A stretch of DNA of 64,000 bases from Streptomyces sp. NBC_01275. GTDB lineage: Bacteria; Actinomycetota; Actinomycetes; Streptomycetales; Streptomycetaceae. Shown one piece after another: positions 8,430 through 16,029 of this stretch. Under the pieces are notes generated by a model that was given only the letters and a program-made list of their open reading frames with translations, searched no databases and had not been told where the DNA came from. Position 1 is the first letter of the stretch, and the number at the start of each line of letters is the position of its first letter. The stretch is from the NCBI RefSeq assembly GCF_026340655.1, contig NZ_JAPEOZ010000001.1, positions 4,154,001-4,218,000 of the forward strand. The letters run 5' to 3'. Position numbers and translations under genes: made by a program.

Positions 8430-9626
8430 TCAGGCCGGCGCCTTGACGGCTGAGCTCGCCTGGGCCCGCTCCTGCACGACGCGGCGGCGCCGGGTCGGCA
8501 TCCCGAGCGTCGGGTTGGCGACGCTCCAGGCCGCGCCTTTGCAGATCAGCTCCTTGTAGACGGCGGCGAGCCGTCCCGTCAGCGCCGCCCGGACGGCCCG
8601 GTCGTCGGCGGTGACGTACTGGATCAGGCCTTCCCTGCGGCCCAGCGAGATGCACTGGTTGAAGTAGCGGAGCGGCGCGGTGGAGAGCTTCCCGCCGGTC
8701 AGGCGCGCCGCGATGGCGTCGGCGGCCTGCCACGCGGTGGGGGTGCCCGAGGCGCACGACATCCGCAGCGGCTTGCCGCCGGGCCCCATCACCATGGCCG
8801 CGTCGCCGATGGCGTACACGTCGGGGTGTGAGACCGAGCGCATGGTCCCGTCGACCACGATCTGGCCTGTGCCGGTGACGTCCAGGGTGGTGGCCTTCGC
8901 GATCGGGTGGACCGCGAAGCCGGTGGTCCACACGGTGACCGCGGCCGGGATGGACCTGTCGTCGGCGGTGGCGACGCGGTCGGCCTCGACGCCGGTGACG
9001 GCGGTGTGCTCGTGCACGGTGACGCCGAGCTTGTCGAGGACCTTCCGCAGGTGGCGGCGGCCCTTGGGCGAGAGCCAGTCGCCGAGCCCACCGCGGGCGG
9101 CGAGGGCGACGTCGAGGTCCGGGCGGGCCTCGGCGATCTCGGTCGCGGCCTCCAGGCCGGTGAGGCCGCCGCCGACGACGACCACGGGCTGTCCGGCGTC
9201 CAGGCGGGCCAGGCGCTCGCGCAGCCGGAGCGCTCCGGGACGGCCGGCGATCTCGTGGGCGTGCTCGGCGGCGCCGGGGACGCCGTGGGTGTTCCAGCCG
9301 CTGCCGAGGGCGTACACGAGGCTGTCGTACTCCAGCTCCTCGGCGCCGGTCGCGGCGATGACGGCGACGGTCTTGCGGTCGACGTCGACGCTGGTGACCC
9401 TCGCGAGCTTCAGTTCGACGCCGGTGCCCGCGAACATCTCGCTGAAGGGCCGGGGCCTGAGATCCTGGCCGACCGCCAGCTGGTGCATCCGGACGCGCTC
9501 GACGAAGTCGGGCTCGGCGTTGACGAGGGTGATGGCGACGTCGTCGCGGCACAGCCGCTTGGCGAGGCGCCCAGCGGCGATGGCTCCGGTGTATCCGGCT
9601 CCGAGGACGATGATGCGGTGCTGCAT
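8430..9626 (-). CDS. NAD(P)/FAD-dependent oxidoreductase (ECF41 partner)
   Basis: 398 residues, pyridine-nucleotide-disulfide/type II NADH dehydrogenase-like fold. The N-terminal FAD site is VLGAGYTGAIAAGRLA; the second Rossmann motif VVVVGGGLTGLEAATEIAE is near residue 150; VYAIGDAAMV near residue 285 is the FAD-binding GD motif. It sits 92 nt downstream of an ECF41-type sigma gene, and oxidoreductases are one of the known partner classes of ECF41 factors, so it is the likely target. The start has AGGAGC upstream. Confidence 0.88.
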   Translation of the reverse strand: MQHRIIVLGAGYTGAIAAGRLAKRLCRDDVAITLVNAEPDFVERVRMHQLAVGQDLRPRPFSEMFAGTGVELKLARVTSVDVDRKTVAVIAATGAEELEYDSLVYALGSGWNTHGVPGAAEHAHEIAGRPGALRLRERLARLDAGQPVVVVGGGLTGLEAATEIAEARPDLDVALAARGGLGDWLSPKGRRHLRKVLDKLGVTVHEHTAVTGVEADRVATADDRSIPAAVTVWTTGFAVHPIAKATTLDVTGTGQIVVDGTMRSVSHPDVYAIGDAAMVMGPGGKPLRMSCASGTPTAWQAADAIAARLTGGKLSTAPLRYFNQCISLGRREGLIQYVTADDRAVRAALTGRLAAVYKELICKGAAWSVANPTLGMPTRRRRVVQERAQASSAVKAPA

Positions 9627-9681
9627 TTCGCTGCTCCTGTCTCGCGCGGGTTCGCCACCTGAACCGGGCGGCCCGCCGTTT

Positions 9682-9716
9682 CCTGACAGGAACGCGATGT
9701 GAAGCACCTCACATCG
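9682..9716 (-). promoter_or_regulatory. Crp-like palindrome and candidate promoter of the oxidoreductase gene
   Basis: CGATGTGA-AGCACC-TCACATCG at 9695-9716 is a perfect 8-bp inverted repeat containing TGTGA-N6-TCACA, the textbook Crp/Fnr-family operator. On the minus strand it is followed by TGTCAGG (complement of 9682-9688), which partly resembles the TGTCACA -35 element reported for ECF41 promoters. It lies between the sigma stop codon and the oxidoreductase start. Confidence 0.5.
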
Positions 9717-9718
9717 GG

Positions 9719-10663
9719 TCAGAAGGCGGTGAGCAGGGGTTCCCCGTGGTCGGCGGCCGCCCACCGCTCGGTCGCGCGTTCGAGCTTGTCGGGGTTGACC
9801 TGGTTGCGGAACGCCGCGATGCCCTCGGCGGTGACCTGCAGGCACATGACGCCGACGACCCGGCCTTCGACGACCACCACAAGGGCGGGGGCGCCGTTGG
9901 CGGTCGCGGCGTAGACCTCGGGCGAGCCGCCGACCAAGGCGCGCTTGGCCTCGCTGGGTTTGAACAGGCCCCGCATGAACTTCGCGACCGCGAGGGCGCC
10001 CTCGAACGCCTTGGCGCGGGCTGGGACCTTTCCGCCGCCGTCGCCGATCGCGATGGCGTCTTCGGTGAGCAGCCGCACGAGCGGCTCGGTCCGGCCGCTG
10101 GTGGCGGCCGTGAGGAACTCCTCGACGATCCGCCGGGCGGCGGCCTCGTCGATCTCGGTGCGGGCCCTGCCGTCCGCGACGTGCTTCTTGGCACGGTGGA
10201 AGATCTGCTGGCTGGCGGCCTCGGTGATGTCGAGGATCTCGGCGATCTCCCGGTGCGGGTAGTCGAAGGCCTCCCTCAGCACGTACACCGCCCGCTCGTT
10301 GGGGGAGAGGCGCTCCATGAGGGTGAGGACCGCGTACGAGACCGATTCGCGCTGCTCGGCGGTGTCGGCCGGGCCGAGCATCGAGTCCCCGGCGAGCAGC
10401 GGCTCGGGGAGCCATTGGCCCACATAGGTCTCGCGCCGCGCGCGGGCCGAGGTGAGCTGGTTGAGGCACAGGTTGGTGAGGGCCTTCGTCAGCCAGGCCT
10501 CGGGGACCTCGATACGGTCGACGTCGGTGGCCTGCCAGCGCAGGAACGTCTCCTGTACGGCGTCCTCGGCCTCGCTCGCGGAGCCGAGGAGGCGGTAGGC
10601 GATGGCCTCCAGGCGGGGCCTGGACGCCTCGAACCGGTCCACGTCGTTCATGGTCAGGGCCAT
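9719..10663 (-). CDS. ECF41-type sigma factor with SnoaL-like C-terminal domain (SigJ-like)
   Basis: 314 residues. Region 2 (AIAYRLLGSASEAEDAVQET) and region 4 (FDYPHREIAEILDITEAASQ) are followed by a SnoaL-like extension of about 120 residues. All three ECF41 signatures are visible: WLPEPLL, DGGGK and NPDKL. In this group the fused C-terminal domain takes the place of a separate anti-sigma factor. The downstream oxidoreductase fits the usual carboxymuconolactone decarboxylase/oxidoreductase/epimerase neighbour pattern. Confidence 0.93.
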   Translation of the reverse strand: MALTMNDVDRFEASRPRLEAIAYRLLGSASEAEDAVQETFLRWQATDVDRIEVPEAWLTKALTNLCLNQLTSARARRETYVGQWLPEPLLAGDSMLGPADTAEQRESVSYAVLTLMERLSPNERAVYVLREAFDYPHREIAEILDITEAASQQIFHRAKKHVADGRARTEIDEAAARRIVEEFLTAATSGRTEPLVRLLTEDAIAIGDGGGKVPARAKAFEGALAVAKFMRGLFKPSEAKRALVGGSPEVYAATANGAPALVVVVEGRVVGVMCLQVTAEGIAAFRNQVNPDKLERATERWAAADHGEPLLTAF

Positions 10664-10670
10664 GGCCCGG

Positions 10671-10699
10671 ATCCTAGCTCTCGCGGCGCGCGACGGCAG
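10671..10699 (-). promoter_or_regulatory. Candidate promoter of the ECF41 gene, possibly leaderless
   Basis: On the minus strand TAGGAT (complement of 10671-10676) lies 7 nt before the ATG, and CTGCCG (complement of 10694-10699) 17 nt further upstream. The -10 position would place the transcript start at the start codon. AGGA inside the -10 could alternatively act as a ribosome-binding site if transcription starts further upstream. Confidence 0.35.
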
Positions 10700-10750
10700 T
10701 CGGGTTGCGGCCCCTCCGGCGTAAGTCCCTCTGTGCAGGAGTCAAGGGGA

Positions 10751-10782
10751 CTCGGCGAACCGTTCACTCGGCGAACCGTTCA
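10751..10782 (+). repeat. Two copies of a 16-bp direct repeat
   Basis: CTCGGCGAACCGTTCA occurs twice back to back immediately after, and just touching, the stop codon of the minus-strand membrane protein gene. Confidence 0.8.
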
Positions 10783-12117
10783 CTCGCCGCCCTCCGGCCG
10801 CTTTGCCACCAGCTCGGCGTCGAGGGTGGCGCGGCCGGTGGCGGCGAGGAGGGCGAGCAGGGCGAGCACGGCCAGCAGGATGATGACCAGCAGCAGGATG
10901 GTCAGAGCCGTCGGGTGGTTCCAGAGGGCGAAGACGAGGGCCACGATCAGCAGGGCGGCCAGGGCGATCCACCGGCGGTGGTTCTGGGTCCAGGTGCCCA
11001 CCCGGCCGGTGCGGACCTGGTGGCCGTACGCCCACTGTGCCGTGGAGTCCGCGGCGCGCTCGGATGTGCCCCGGATGGCGCGCGGCAGCCGTCCGGGGCC
11101 GATCAGGTAGGCGCCGAGCGCGATGACCACACCGAGCACGATCGCCGTGCGCAGGCTGACCCTGAGGAAGTGCACCAGGGTGTCGAAGACGGCTGCCGCG
11201 GCGGCTTCCGACTGGACCTGGGGCGGGAGGTGGTCCAGGTAGTAGCGGCGGGCGATGACCAGGACGACGGCCACGACCAGGCAGGCGAAGGCCGCGCCGA
11301 GGGCCGTACGGGCCAGGGCCCGGCGGCGACGGTGGGCCAGCAGCACTCCTCCCGCGCCGATCACCACGACGAGCACGGGAAACCAGTTCCCGATCACGTC
11401 CAGCAGGTGGGCGCCCTTGCGGATCTTCTTCAGTTGGTCGGACTGGAAGAGCACCATCTGCTTGTCGACGTCGGGAATCTTGGCGGCCGGGGACAGCCCG
11501 GCGTTCACGAGCGCCTCTTTGACCTGGTCGACGGCTTCGCCGACGTCGAGGGTGACCGTCCCGCCTTCCACGCCCACGGCGCCACGGCCCTGGCCGGTGA
11601 GCGCGTGCACGACCGCGGCGTGGGCTCTCCGGTTGGCGTTCGTCCAGATCCGCTCGAAGCGGTCGCTCTGCACGAAGCGGGTGGCCACCTTCTCGACCGT
11701 GTCGTTGACCGCGGAGTCGAGCTGCGGGCCCAGCCCCTTCACGGCCTGCGCGGCGCGGGGCGGCAGCCCCTGCGACTGCAGCCAGGCCGCGATGTCCGCG
11801 GCGGCCTGGCTGCCGTTCACCCGTGCGTCGGCGGCGTGGGTGATGCGCTTGACCGCCGCGTCCTCGATCGCCGGATCCGAGGCCAGCGGCGAGACCGTTT
11901 CCACGTACCGGTCGGTGTCCAGCGCGATGTCGTGCACCCACACCGTGAGCAGCGCGACCGGCACCAGGATGCAGGTGAGCACGATGAGCACCGCCGAGGC
12001 GGTGTTCCGCGTGACCCGTACGGCCGCCGAGCGGTGCTTGGGAGCGCTTCCCGCCGCATCACCCGCGCTCCCCTCTGGGACGGCATCGGGCTCGGACGGC
12101 TCGTGCGGGCTGGTCAT
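10780..12117 (-). CDS. Integral membrane protein of unknown function
   Basis: 445 residues. An N-terminal transmembrane segment (ASAVLIVLTCILVPVALLTV) is followed by an extracytoplasmic helical domain of about 180 residues (RYVETVSPLASDPAIEDAAV), two more segments (FPVLVVVIGAGGVLLA; TALGAAFACLVVAVVLVIA), another (IVLGVVIALGAYLIGP) and a C-terminal pair around WIALAALLIVALVF and ILLLVIILLAVLALLALLA. This architecture recurs in actinomycetes without an assigned role. The ATG at 12117 has GGGAG upstream; the frame extends 13 codons further but without a better site. Confidence 0.8.
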   Translation of the reverse strand: MTSPHEPSEPDAVPEGSAGDAAGSAPKHRSAAVRVTRNTASAVLIVLTCILVPVALLTVWVHDIALDTDRYVETVSPLASDPAIEDAAVKRITHAADARVNGSQAAADIAAWLQSQGLPPRAAQAVKGLGPQLDSAVNDTVEKVATRFVQSDRFERIWTNANRRAHAAVVHALTGQGRGAVGVEGGTVTLDVGEAVDQVKEALVNAGLSPAAKIPDVDKQMVLFQSDQLKKIRKGAHLLDVIGNWFPVLVVVIGAGGVLLAHRRRRALARTALGAAFACLVVAVVLVIARRYYLDHLPPQVQSEAAAAAVFDTLVHFLRVSLRTAIVLGVVIALGAYLIGPGRLPRAIRGTSERAADSTAQWAYGHQVRTGRVGTWTQNHRRWIALAALLIVALVFALWNHPTALTILLLVIILLAVLALLALLAATGRATLDAELVAKRPEGGE

Positions 12118-12175
12118 GGGGGCTCCCGGGCTCCTGGAGGATCGACCTGCCTCCATTTCCGCCGCTTTACGGCGA

Positions 12176-12199
12176 TACGGCCCGCCCAGGTGGGCCGTA
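12176..12199. promoter_or_regulatory. Hairpin upstream of membrane protein gene
   Basis: An 8-bp stem TACGGCCC/GGGCCGTA with an 8-nt loop between the K+ channel gene end and the membrane protein start, both minus strand. It could terminate the channel operon or lie in the 5' leader of the next gene. Confidence 0.5.
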
Positions 12200-12406
12200 C
12201 GGGCGAGACGGGGTCAACCGCCGGAGTGGTGGCGCCGGCCCGCTCCGCCAGGACAACGGTTGGGATCTCCGCCGGACGCGGTGCCACGTACAGCCGCGTC
12301 GGCCGTGCCCCCGACCGGCGGAGCCCGACAAGTGCCGGCGGGGCGGCCGCGACCGATTCGCCCCTCGCGACCGGCGGGACCGCTTGCTCGTCGCTGGCCC
12401 GTGCTC

Positions 12407-12988
12407 CTAGCGGTGGGTCTCCTCGGGGGGCTGTGCGCCGGAGACGCCTCCGGGTTGTCGGCGCCGACCGACAGCGCCCATGATGATCTTGATCGCGAGC
12501 CCGAGGATGACGAGATCAGCGATCATCTGCCCGGTGACCACGAGCCGAGCCGCCTCGCCCTTGGCCGTAACGTCACCGAACCCGACCGTCACGAAGACGG
12601 TGACGGCGAAGTACAGCCCGTCGGTGTGCGTCAGCGGCCCGCCGAAGTTGCTGTCCGACATCGCGGCCATGACGACATACGTGCCGGCGAACAGCAGCAG
12701 GAACAACGGAACGCTGGTGGTCAGGGCCTCGACGGCCCGCAGTCCCGGGAACGGTGACCGGAGGATCGAGCGCACCTGAAACGCGATCAACCCGATGAAC
12801 GCCGCCAACCCGATCACCAGCGTCGTGACGGCGAACCAGGCCGAGGAGTGGTCCAGGGGCAGCAGAAAGTACAAGGTCACCAGCGCGGCGGCGGATCCCG
12901 CGATCCGCAGAACAGCCCGCACGATCGTGCGGCGCGGGAGTCTGGACTCACGCCGGGTGTCCGGCCCGGGGCCGGCGCTGTCAGTCAC
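12407..12988 (-). CDS. Two-helix potassium channel family protein
   Basis: 193 residues. Hydrophobic helices at the N-terminus (IAGSAAALVTLYFLL; WFAVTTLVIGLAAFIGLIAF) precede the pore unit: VPLFLLLFAGTYVVM, pore helix and selectivity filter TVFVTVGFGD, then inner helix MIADLVILGLAIKIIMG. TVGFGD is the K+-selective signature. There is no RCK domain. The start ATG overlaps the stop of the upstream gene as ATGA, so the two are co-translated. Confidence 0.9.
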   Translation of the reverse strand: MTDSAGPGPDTRRESRLPRRTIVRAVLRIAGSAAALVTLYFLLPLDHSSAWFAVTTLVIGLAAFIGLIAFQVRSILRSPFPGLRAVEALTTSVPLFLLLFAGTYVVMAAMSDSNFGGPLTHTDGLYFAVTVFVTVGFGDVTAKGEAARLVVTGQMIADLVILGLAIKIIMGAVGRRRQPGGVSGAQPPEETHR

Positions 12989-13563
12989 TGGCCGCGGTGT
13001 GCGCGGGAGGGCTCACCGACAGCGGCGCGCACCCAATCGTGAGCACTACCGGGGTCGAGGGCGGCGAGAAACTCTGTGAGAGGGCCATCCCAGCTCTCTT
13101 TCGCACGTGTCGCCGCCGCAGCGGCGACCCTCTGCCGCGTGTCCGTGTCCTTGCAGCGAACCAGCGTGACGGCGGCATCGGGGCCGGCTTCCGCGAGGAT
13201 CCTGTGGGCTTGCTGCGCGTCGGATCCGACGTGACCTTTGCGCACTCCAGCGGCGTGGGCCCCGACCCTTGCCCCTTTCAGTGTGGCGAACAGGCCCATG
13301 AATCCGACCATCCATGAGAGGGATATGCGGAACAGGGCGTTCACAAAACCGTTGGCCGTCAGCACACGAGACTCGGTCACCCTCAGCGAGCCGTCGGCGT
13401 TTCCTCTGATCACGACAGCAGTCGTGCCGCCCTCGCGGGCCTTCCTTCGGAAGCCTCGCCCGAGCGACGCCAGCATGCGTTCGGCGCGCTGGCGGTTGTC
13501 GAAGCTGGCGATGACCACCGATTCCTGCCCGGAGTGCGCGACCGAGGCGGTCTCCGATGTCAT
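12985..13563 (-). CDS. Hypothetical protein coupled to K+ channel
   Basis: 192 residues, function unknown. The first half reads SVVIASFDNRQRAERMLASL with basic residues and an apolar stretch (VNALFRISLSWMVGFMGLFATL) near residue 90; the second half (HRILAEAGPDAAVTLVRCKD) looks like a second alpha/beta module. The layout is faintly like DUF1269 stress proteins. It overlaps the channel gene by 4 nt and may modulate it. AAGGA upstream supports ATG 13563. Confidence 0.7.
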   Translation of the reverse strand: MTSETASVAHSGQESVVIASFDNRQRAERMLASLGRGFRRKAREGGTTAVVIRGNADGSLRVTESRVLTANGFVNALFRISLSWMVGFMGLFATLKGARVGAHAAGVRKGHVGSDAQQAHRILAEAGPDAAVTLVRCKDTDTRQRVAAAAATRAKESWDGPLTEFLAALDPGSAHDWVRAAVGEPSRAHRGQ

Positions 13564-13948
13564 GGGGAGCGTCCTTCGCAGCCGAGGGACCGAGATCAAG
13601 ACCTGGCTGAGGGCACAGCCACGCTTGCTCGATGGGCTTGCTGTCCCATTTTAGCTGTTCAGAAGCCCGCCGCTCTATCGATCATGGTGCATATGGCCAT
13701 GTTGCGCACCTCATGGATCATCCGCATGCGCACCAGCCGCGTCGGGCGGTGACGCCGGCGGGCCCGCGACGCGTGTCGGTGCCGCACTCGGGATCCGGCC
13801 CCGCGACACTGATCCCGATGGGCCGTCGCGGGGCCCGAGGCTCCGATGCCCCCGCGCCAGAGGCAGGTGCGGGGTGAGCGGGTCCGCGCAGCGCACTCTC
13901 CCTGCTCCGCGGTCACTGCTGTGCGTTACGACAGGAAGCGTGGGCGTC
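13564..13948. other. Intergenic, 385 bp, divergent
   Basis: Between the channel operon (minus) and the antiporter (plus). On the minus strand a short run (MRMIHEVRNMAICTMIDRAA, ending at 13659) looks slightly protein-like but no full gene is supported. No clear promoter hexamers. Confidence 0.35.
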
Positions 13949-15367
13949 ATGAGTGGTGGGAGCGCCTGGACCGGAGCCGCGGTCGCGGCCGTCACCGCCG
14001 GCTATGCGCTGTTCTCGCGCCGCCTGGCCTCGACGCCGGTGTCGGCTCCGATGGTGTTCACCGGCTTCGGCGTGCTCATCGGGCCCATCGGGCTGGACGT
14101 TCTCGATCTGGGCCACGACGTGGGCCCGGTGCTGACGTTGGTCGAGGCCGCCCTGGCCCTCCTGCTGTTCACCGACTCGATGACGGTGCGCCGACGCGAC
14201 CTGCGCACGGGCGGCTTCCTGCCCCTGCGTCTGCTGGCCATCGGCCTGCCGTTGAGCATCGGAGCGGGGTGGCTGCTGGCGTGGCCCTTGTTTCCGGGCC
14301 TGACCCTCTGGGAGTTCGCGCTGCTCGGCGCGGTTCTCGCCCCCACCGACGCGGCGCTGGGCAAGACCGCCAGTTCCAGCCCGCGTGTCCCGGCTCTCGT
14401 GCGGCACGGGCTCAACGTCGAGAGCGGTCTGAACGACGGCCTGGCGCTGCCGTTCTTCCTCATGTTCCTCGCCGCGATCCCCGGCACGATCGCCTCCGAG
14501 GAGGGCGTGCACGGAGTGTTCTGGCGGGCCCTGGTGGTCAGCACCGCGGTGGGGCTGGCCTTCGGCTGGGTCGGAGGGTGGTTGTCGACTCTCTCGCGGT
14601 CCCGGGGCTGGGTGACGGGCGAATGGCAGCAGGTGGTGGTGCTGGCGGTGGCGTTCTGTGCGTACAGCGTGGCGACGGCCTTGGACGGGAGCGGCTTCAT
14701 CGCCACCTGGATGGGCGGGTTCGCGTTCGGCGTCGCACTGCGCCAGGGCGAGCCTGCGGGCGAGGAGTCGGCGGGCGTGGAGCCTGCGGGCGTGGAGCCT
14801 GCGGGCGAGGAGTCGGCGGGCGAGGAGCCTGCGGGCGTGGAGCCTGCGGGCGAGGAGTCGGCGGGCGAGGAGCCTGCCAAGGAACGGCGGCCCGCCGACC
14901 TGGCCGAGTACGTGGGCGGGCTGCTGGGGACCCTGAGCTTCCTGGTGTTCGGCGCGGTCCTGCTCGGCCCGGCACTGGAGCACCTGAACTGGCGCATCAT
15001 CACCTACGCCGTGCTCAGCCTGACCGTCGTCAGAATGCTTCCGGTGGCCCTCGCGTTGGCCGGCACCGGCATGCGGCTGCCCACCGTGGCCTACGTCGGC
15101 TGGTTCGGACCCCGCGGCCTGGCCTCCGTGGTCTTCGGACTCCTCGTGGTGGAGGACCACGTGCCCGGAATCGAACTGCTGGGCCAGGTCATCGCGGTCA
15201 CCATCGGCCTCAGCATCCTGCTGCACGGCATGTCGGCTCCGTACTTCGCCGACCGCTACGGGAACTGGTACGACGCCGCGCAGGCCGCCGCCCCCGACCT
15301 GCACGAGGCCCAGGACGCGTCGGAAGGCTTCGGCAGACAACACGGCGGCTCACGACGCCTGCGCTGA
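13949..15367 (+). CDS. NhaP/CPA1-type cation:proton antiporter
   Basis: 472 residues with about 12 membrane segments. Conserved CPA features are LLGAVLAPTDAALGKTA, HGLNVESGLNDGLALPFFL (the essential acidic pair) and YVGWFGPRGLASVVFGLL. It likely exchanges Na+ or K+ for H+ at the cytoplasmic membrane. A cytoplasmic loop after GGFAFGVALRQGEP is expanded by eight 5-residue AG[E/V]E[S/P] repeats. The ATG at 13949 has AGGAAG upstream. Confidence 0.9.
   Translation: MSGGSAWTGAAVAAVTAGYALFSRRLASTPVSAPMVFTGFGVLIGPIGLDVLDLGHDVGPVLTLVEAALALLLFTDSMTVRRRDLRTGGFLPLRLLAIGLPLSIGAGWLLAWPLFPGLTLWEFALLGAVLAPTDAALGKTASSSPRVPALVRHGLNVESGLNDGLALPFFLMFLAAIPGTIASEEGVHGVFWRALVVSTAVGLAFGWVGGWLSTLSRSRGWVTGEWQQVVVLAVAFCAYSVATALDGSGFIATWMGGFAFGVALRQGEPAGEESAGVEPAGVEPAGEESAGEEPAGVEPAGEESAGEEPAKERRPADLAEYVGGLLGTLSFLVFGAVLLGPALEHLNWRIITYAVLSLTVVRMLPVALALAGTGMRLPTVAYVGWFGPRGLASVVFGLLVVEDHVPGIELLGQVIAVTIGLSILLHGMSAPYFADRYGNWYDAAQAAAPDLHEAQDASEGFGRQHGGSRRLR
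14756..14875 (+). repeat. Eight 15-bp tandem repeats inside the antiporter gene
   Basis: Eight consecutive 15-bp units of the form GCGGGCG[A/T]GGAG[T/C]C[G/T], encoding AGEES or AGVEP, form a highly acidic 40-residue loop between membrane segments. All units keep frame. Confidence 0.92.
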
Positions 15368-15422
15368 CCGGGCGGGATCTGTCGGCGCGGTCCGCCGCCG
15401 TCAACCCGGGTGGCCGGGGTCC

Positions 15423-15442
15423 GATCGTCCGGCCGGACGATC
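15423..15442. promoter_or_regulatory. Perfect 20-bp palindrome
   Basis: GATCGTCCGG directly abutted by CCGGACGATC, with no spacer, 55 nt after the antiporter stop and about 135 nt before the CMD gene. The lack of a loop favours a protein-binding site over a terminator. Confidence 0.5.
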
Positions 15443-15576
15443 ACCGGCCTGCCCGCCCTCGGGCGCCAGGCCCGAATGAGTTCTAGGGTTGAGGGAGATC
15501 CAGGGGTCGCGGAAATCCGTTCCTTCCGCCTGCCTCCCCCACTCCGGCCCCGAAACAGACCAGGAGGGCATGCGAC

Positions 15577-15903
15577 ATGTCCACTGCATCTGACACCCCT
15601 GTCCTGGACACCCTCGCCGCCATGACGGTCGACTCGATCGAGCGATGCGGCATGGCCCCGGACATGCTCCTGCTCATGCGTATCGCGGCACTCGCCGCCT
15701 CGGACGCCCCGCCCATCTCCTACGTGGCGCATATCGACCCCGCGCTCAAGACCGGCCTGACCGCCGACCAACTACAGGACGTCCTGGTCGCCATCGCGCC
15801 CATCGTGGGCACCGCCCGCGTCATGACGGCAGCGGGCAACATCGCCAAGGCACTGGGCATCGCCATCGCCGTCGCCGATGCCGAGATCGAGGACCAGGGC
15901 TGA
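15577..15903 (+). CDS. Carboxymuconolactone decarboxylase family protein
   Basis: 108 residues, a compact all-helical CMD/AhpD-fold protein (MLLLMRIAALAASDAPP; LTADQLQDVLVAIAPIVGTA). It lacks the CxxC of AhpD peroxidase-type members, so a redox role is unlikely and the reaction is unknown. A strong AGGAGGG at 15562 sets the start. It precedes the DUF2252 gene by 126 nt in the same direction. Confidence 0.85.
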   Translation: MSTASDTPVLDTLAAMTVDSIERCGMAPDMLLLMRIAALAASDAPPISYVAHIDPALKTGLTADQLQDVLVAIAPIVGTARVMTAAGNIAKALGIAIAVADAEIEDQG

Positions 15904-16029
15904 GAGCAGACACCCACCCGGCATCGTTGATCCCCGCGGCCGACATCCGAGAAGGCCACGAAGCCCTTCTGTCCGAGGTGCCCTGTGCCGGGCGTCCCAT
16001 GGCCGCAGGACCAGGCAGGAGGGCTTTCG

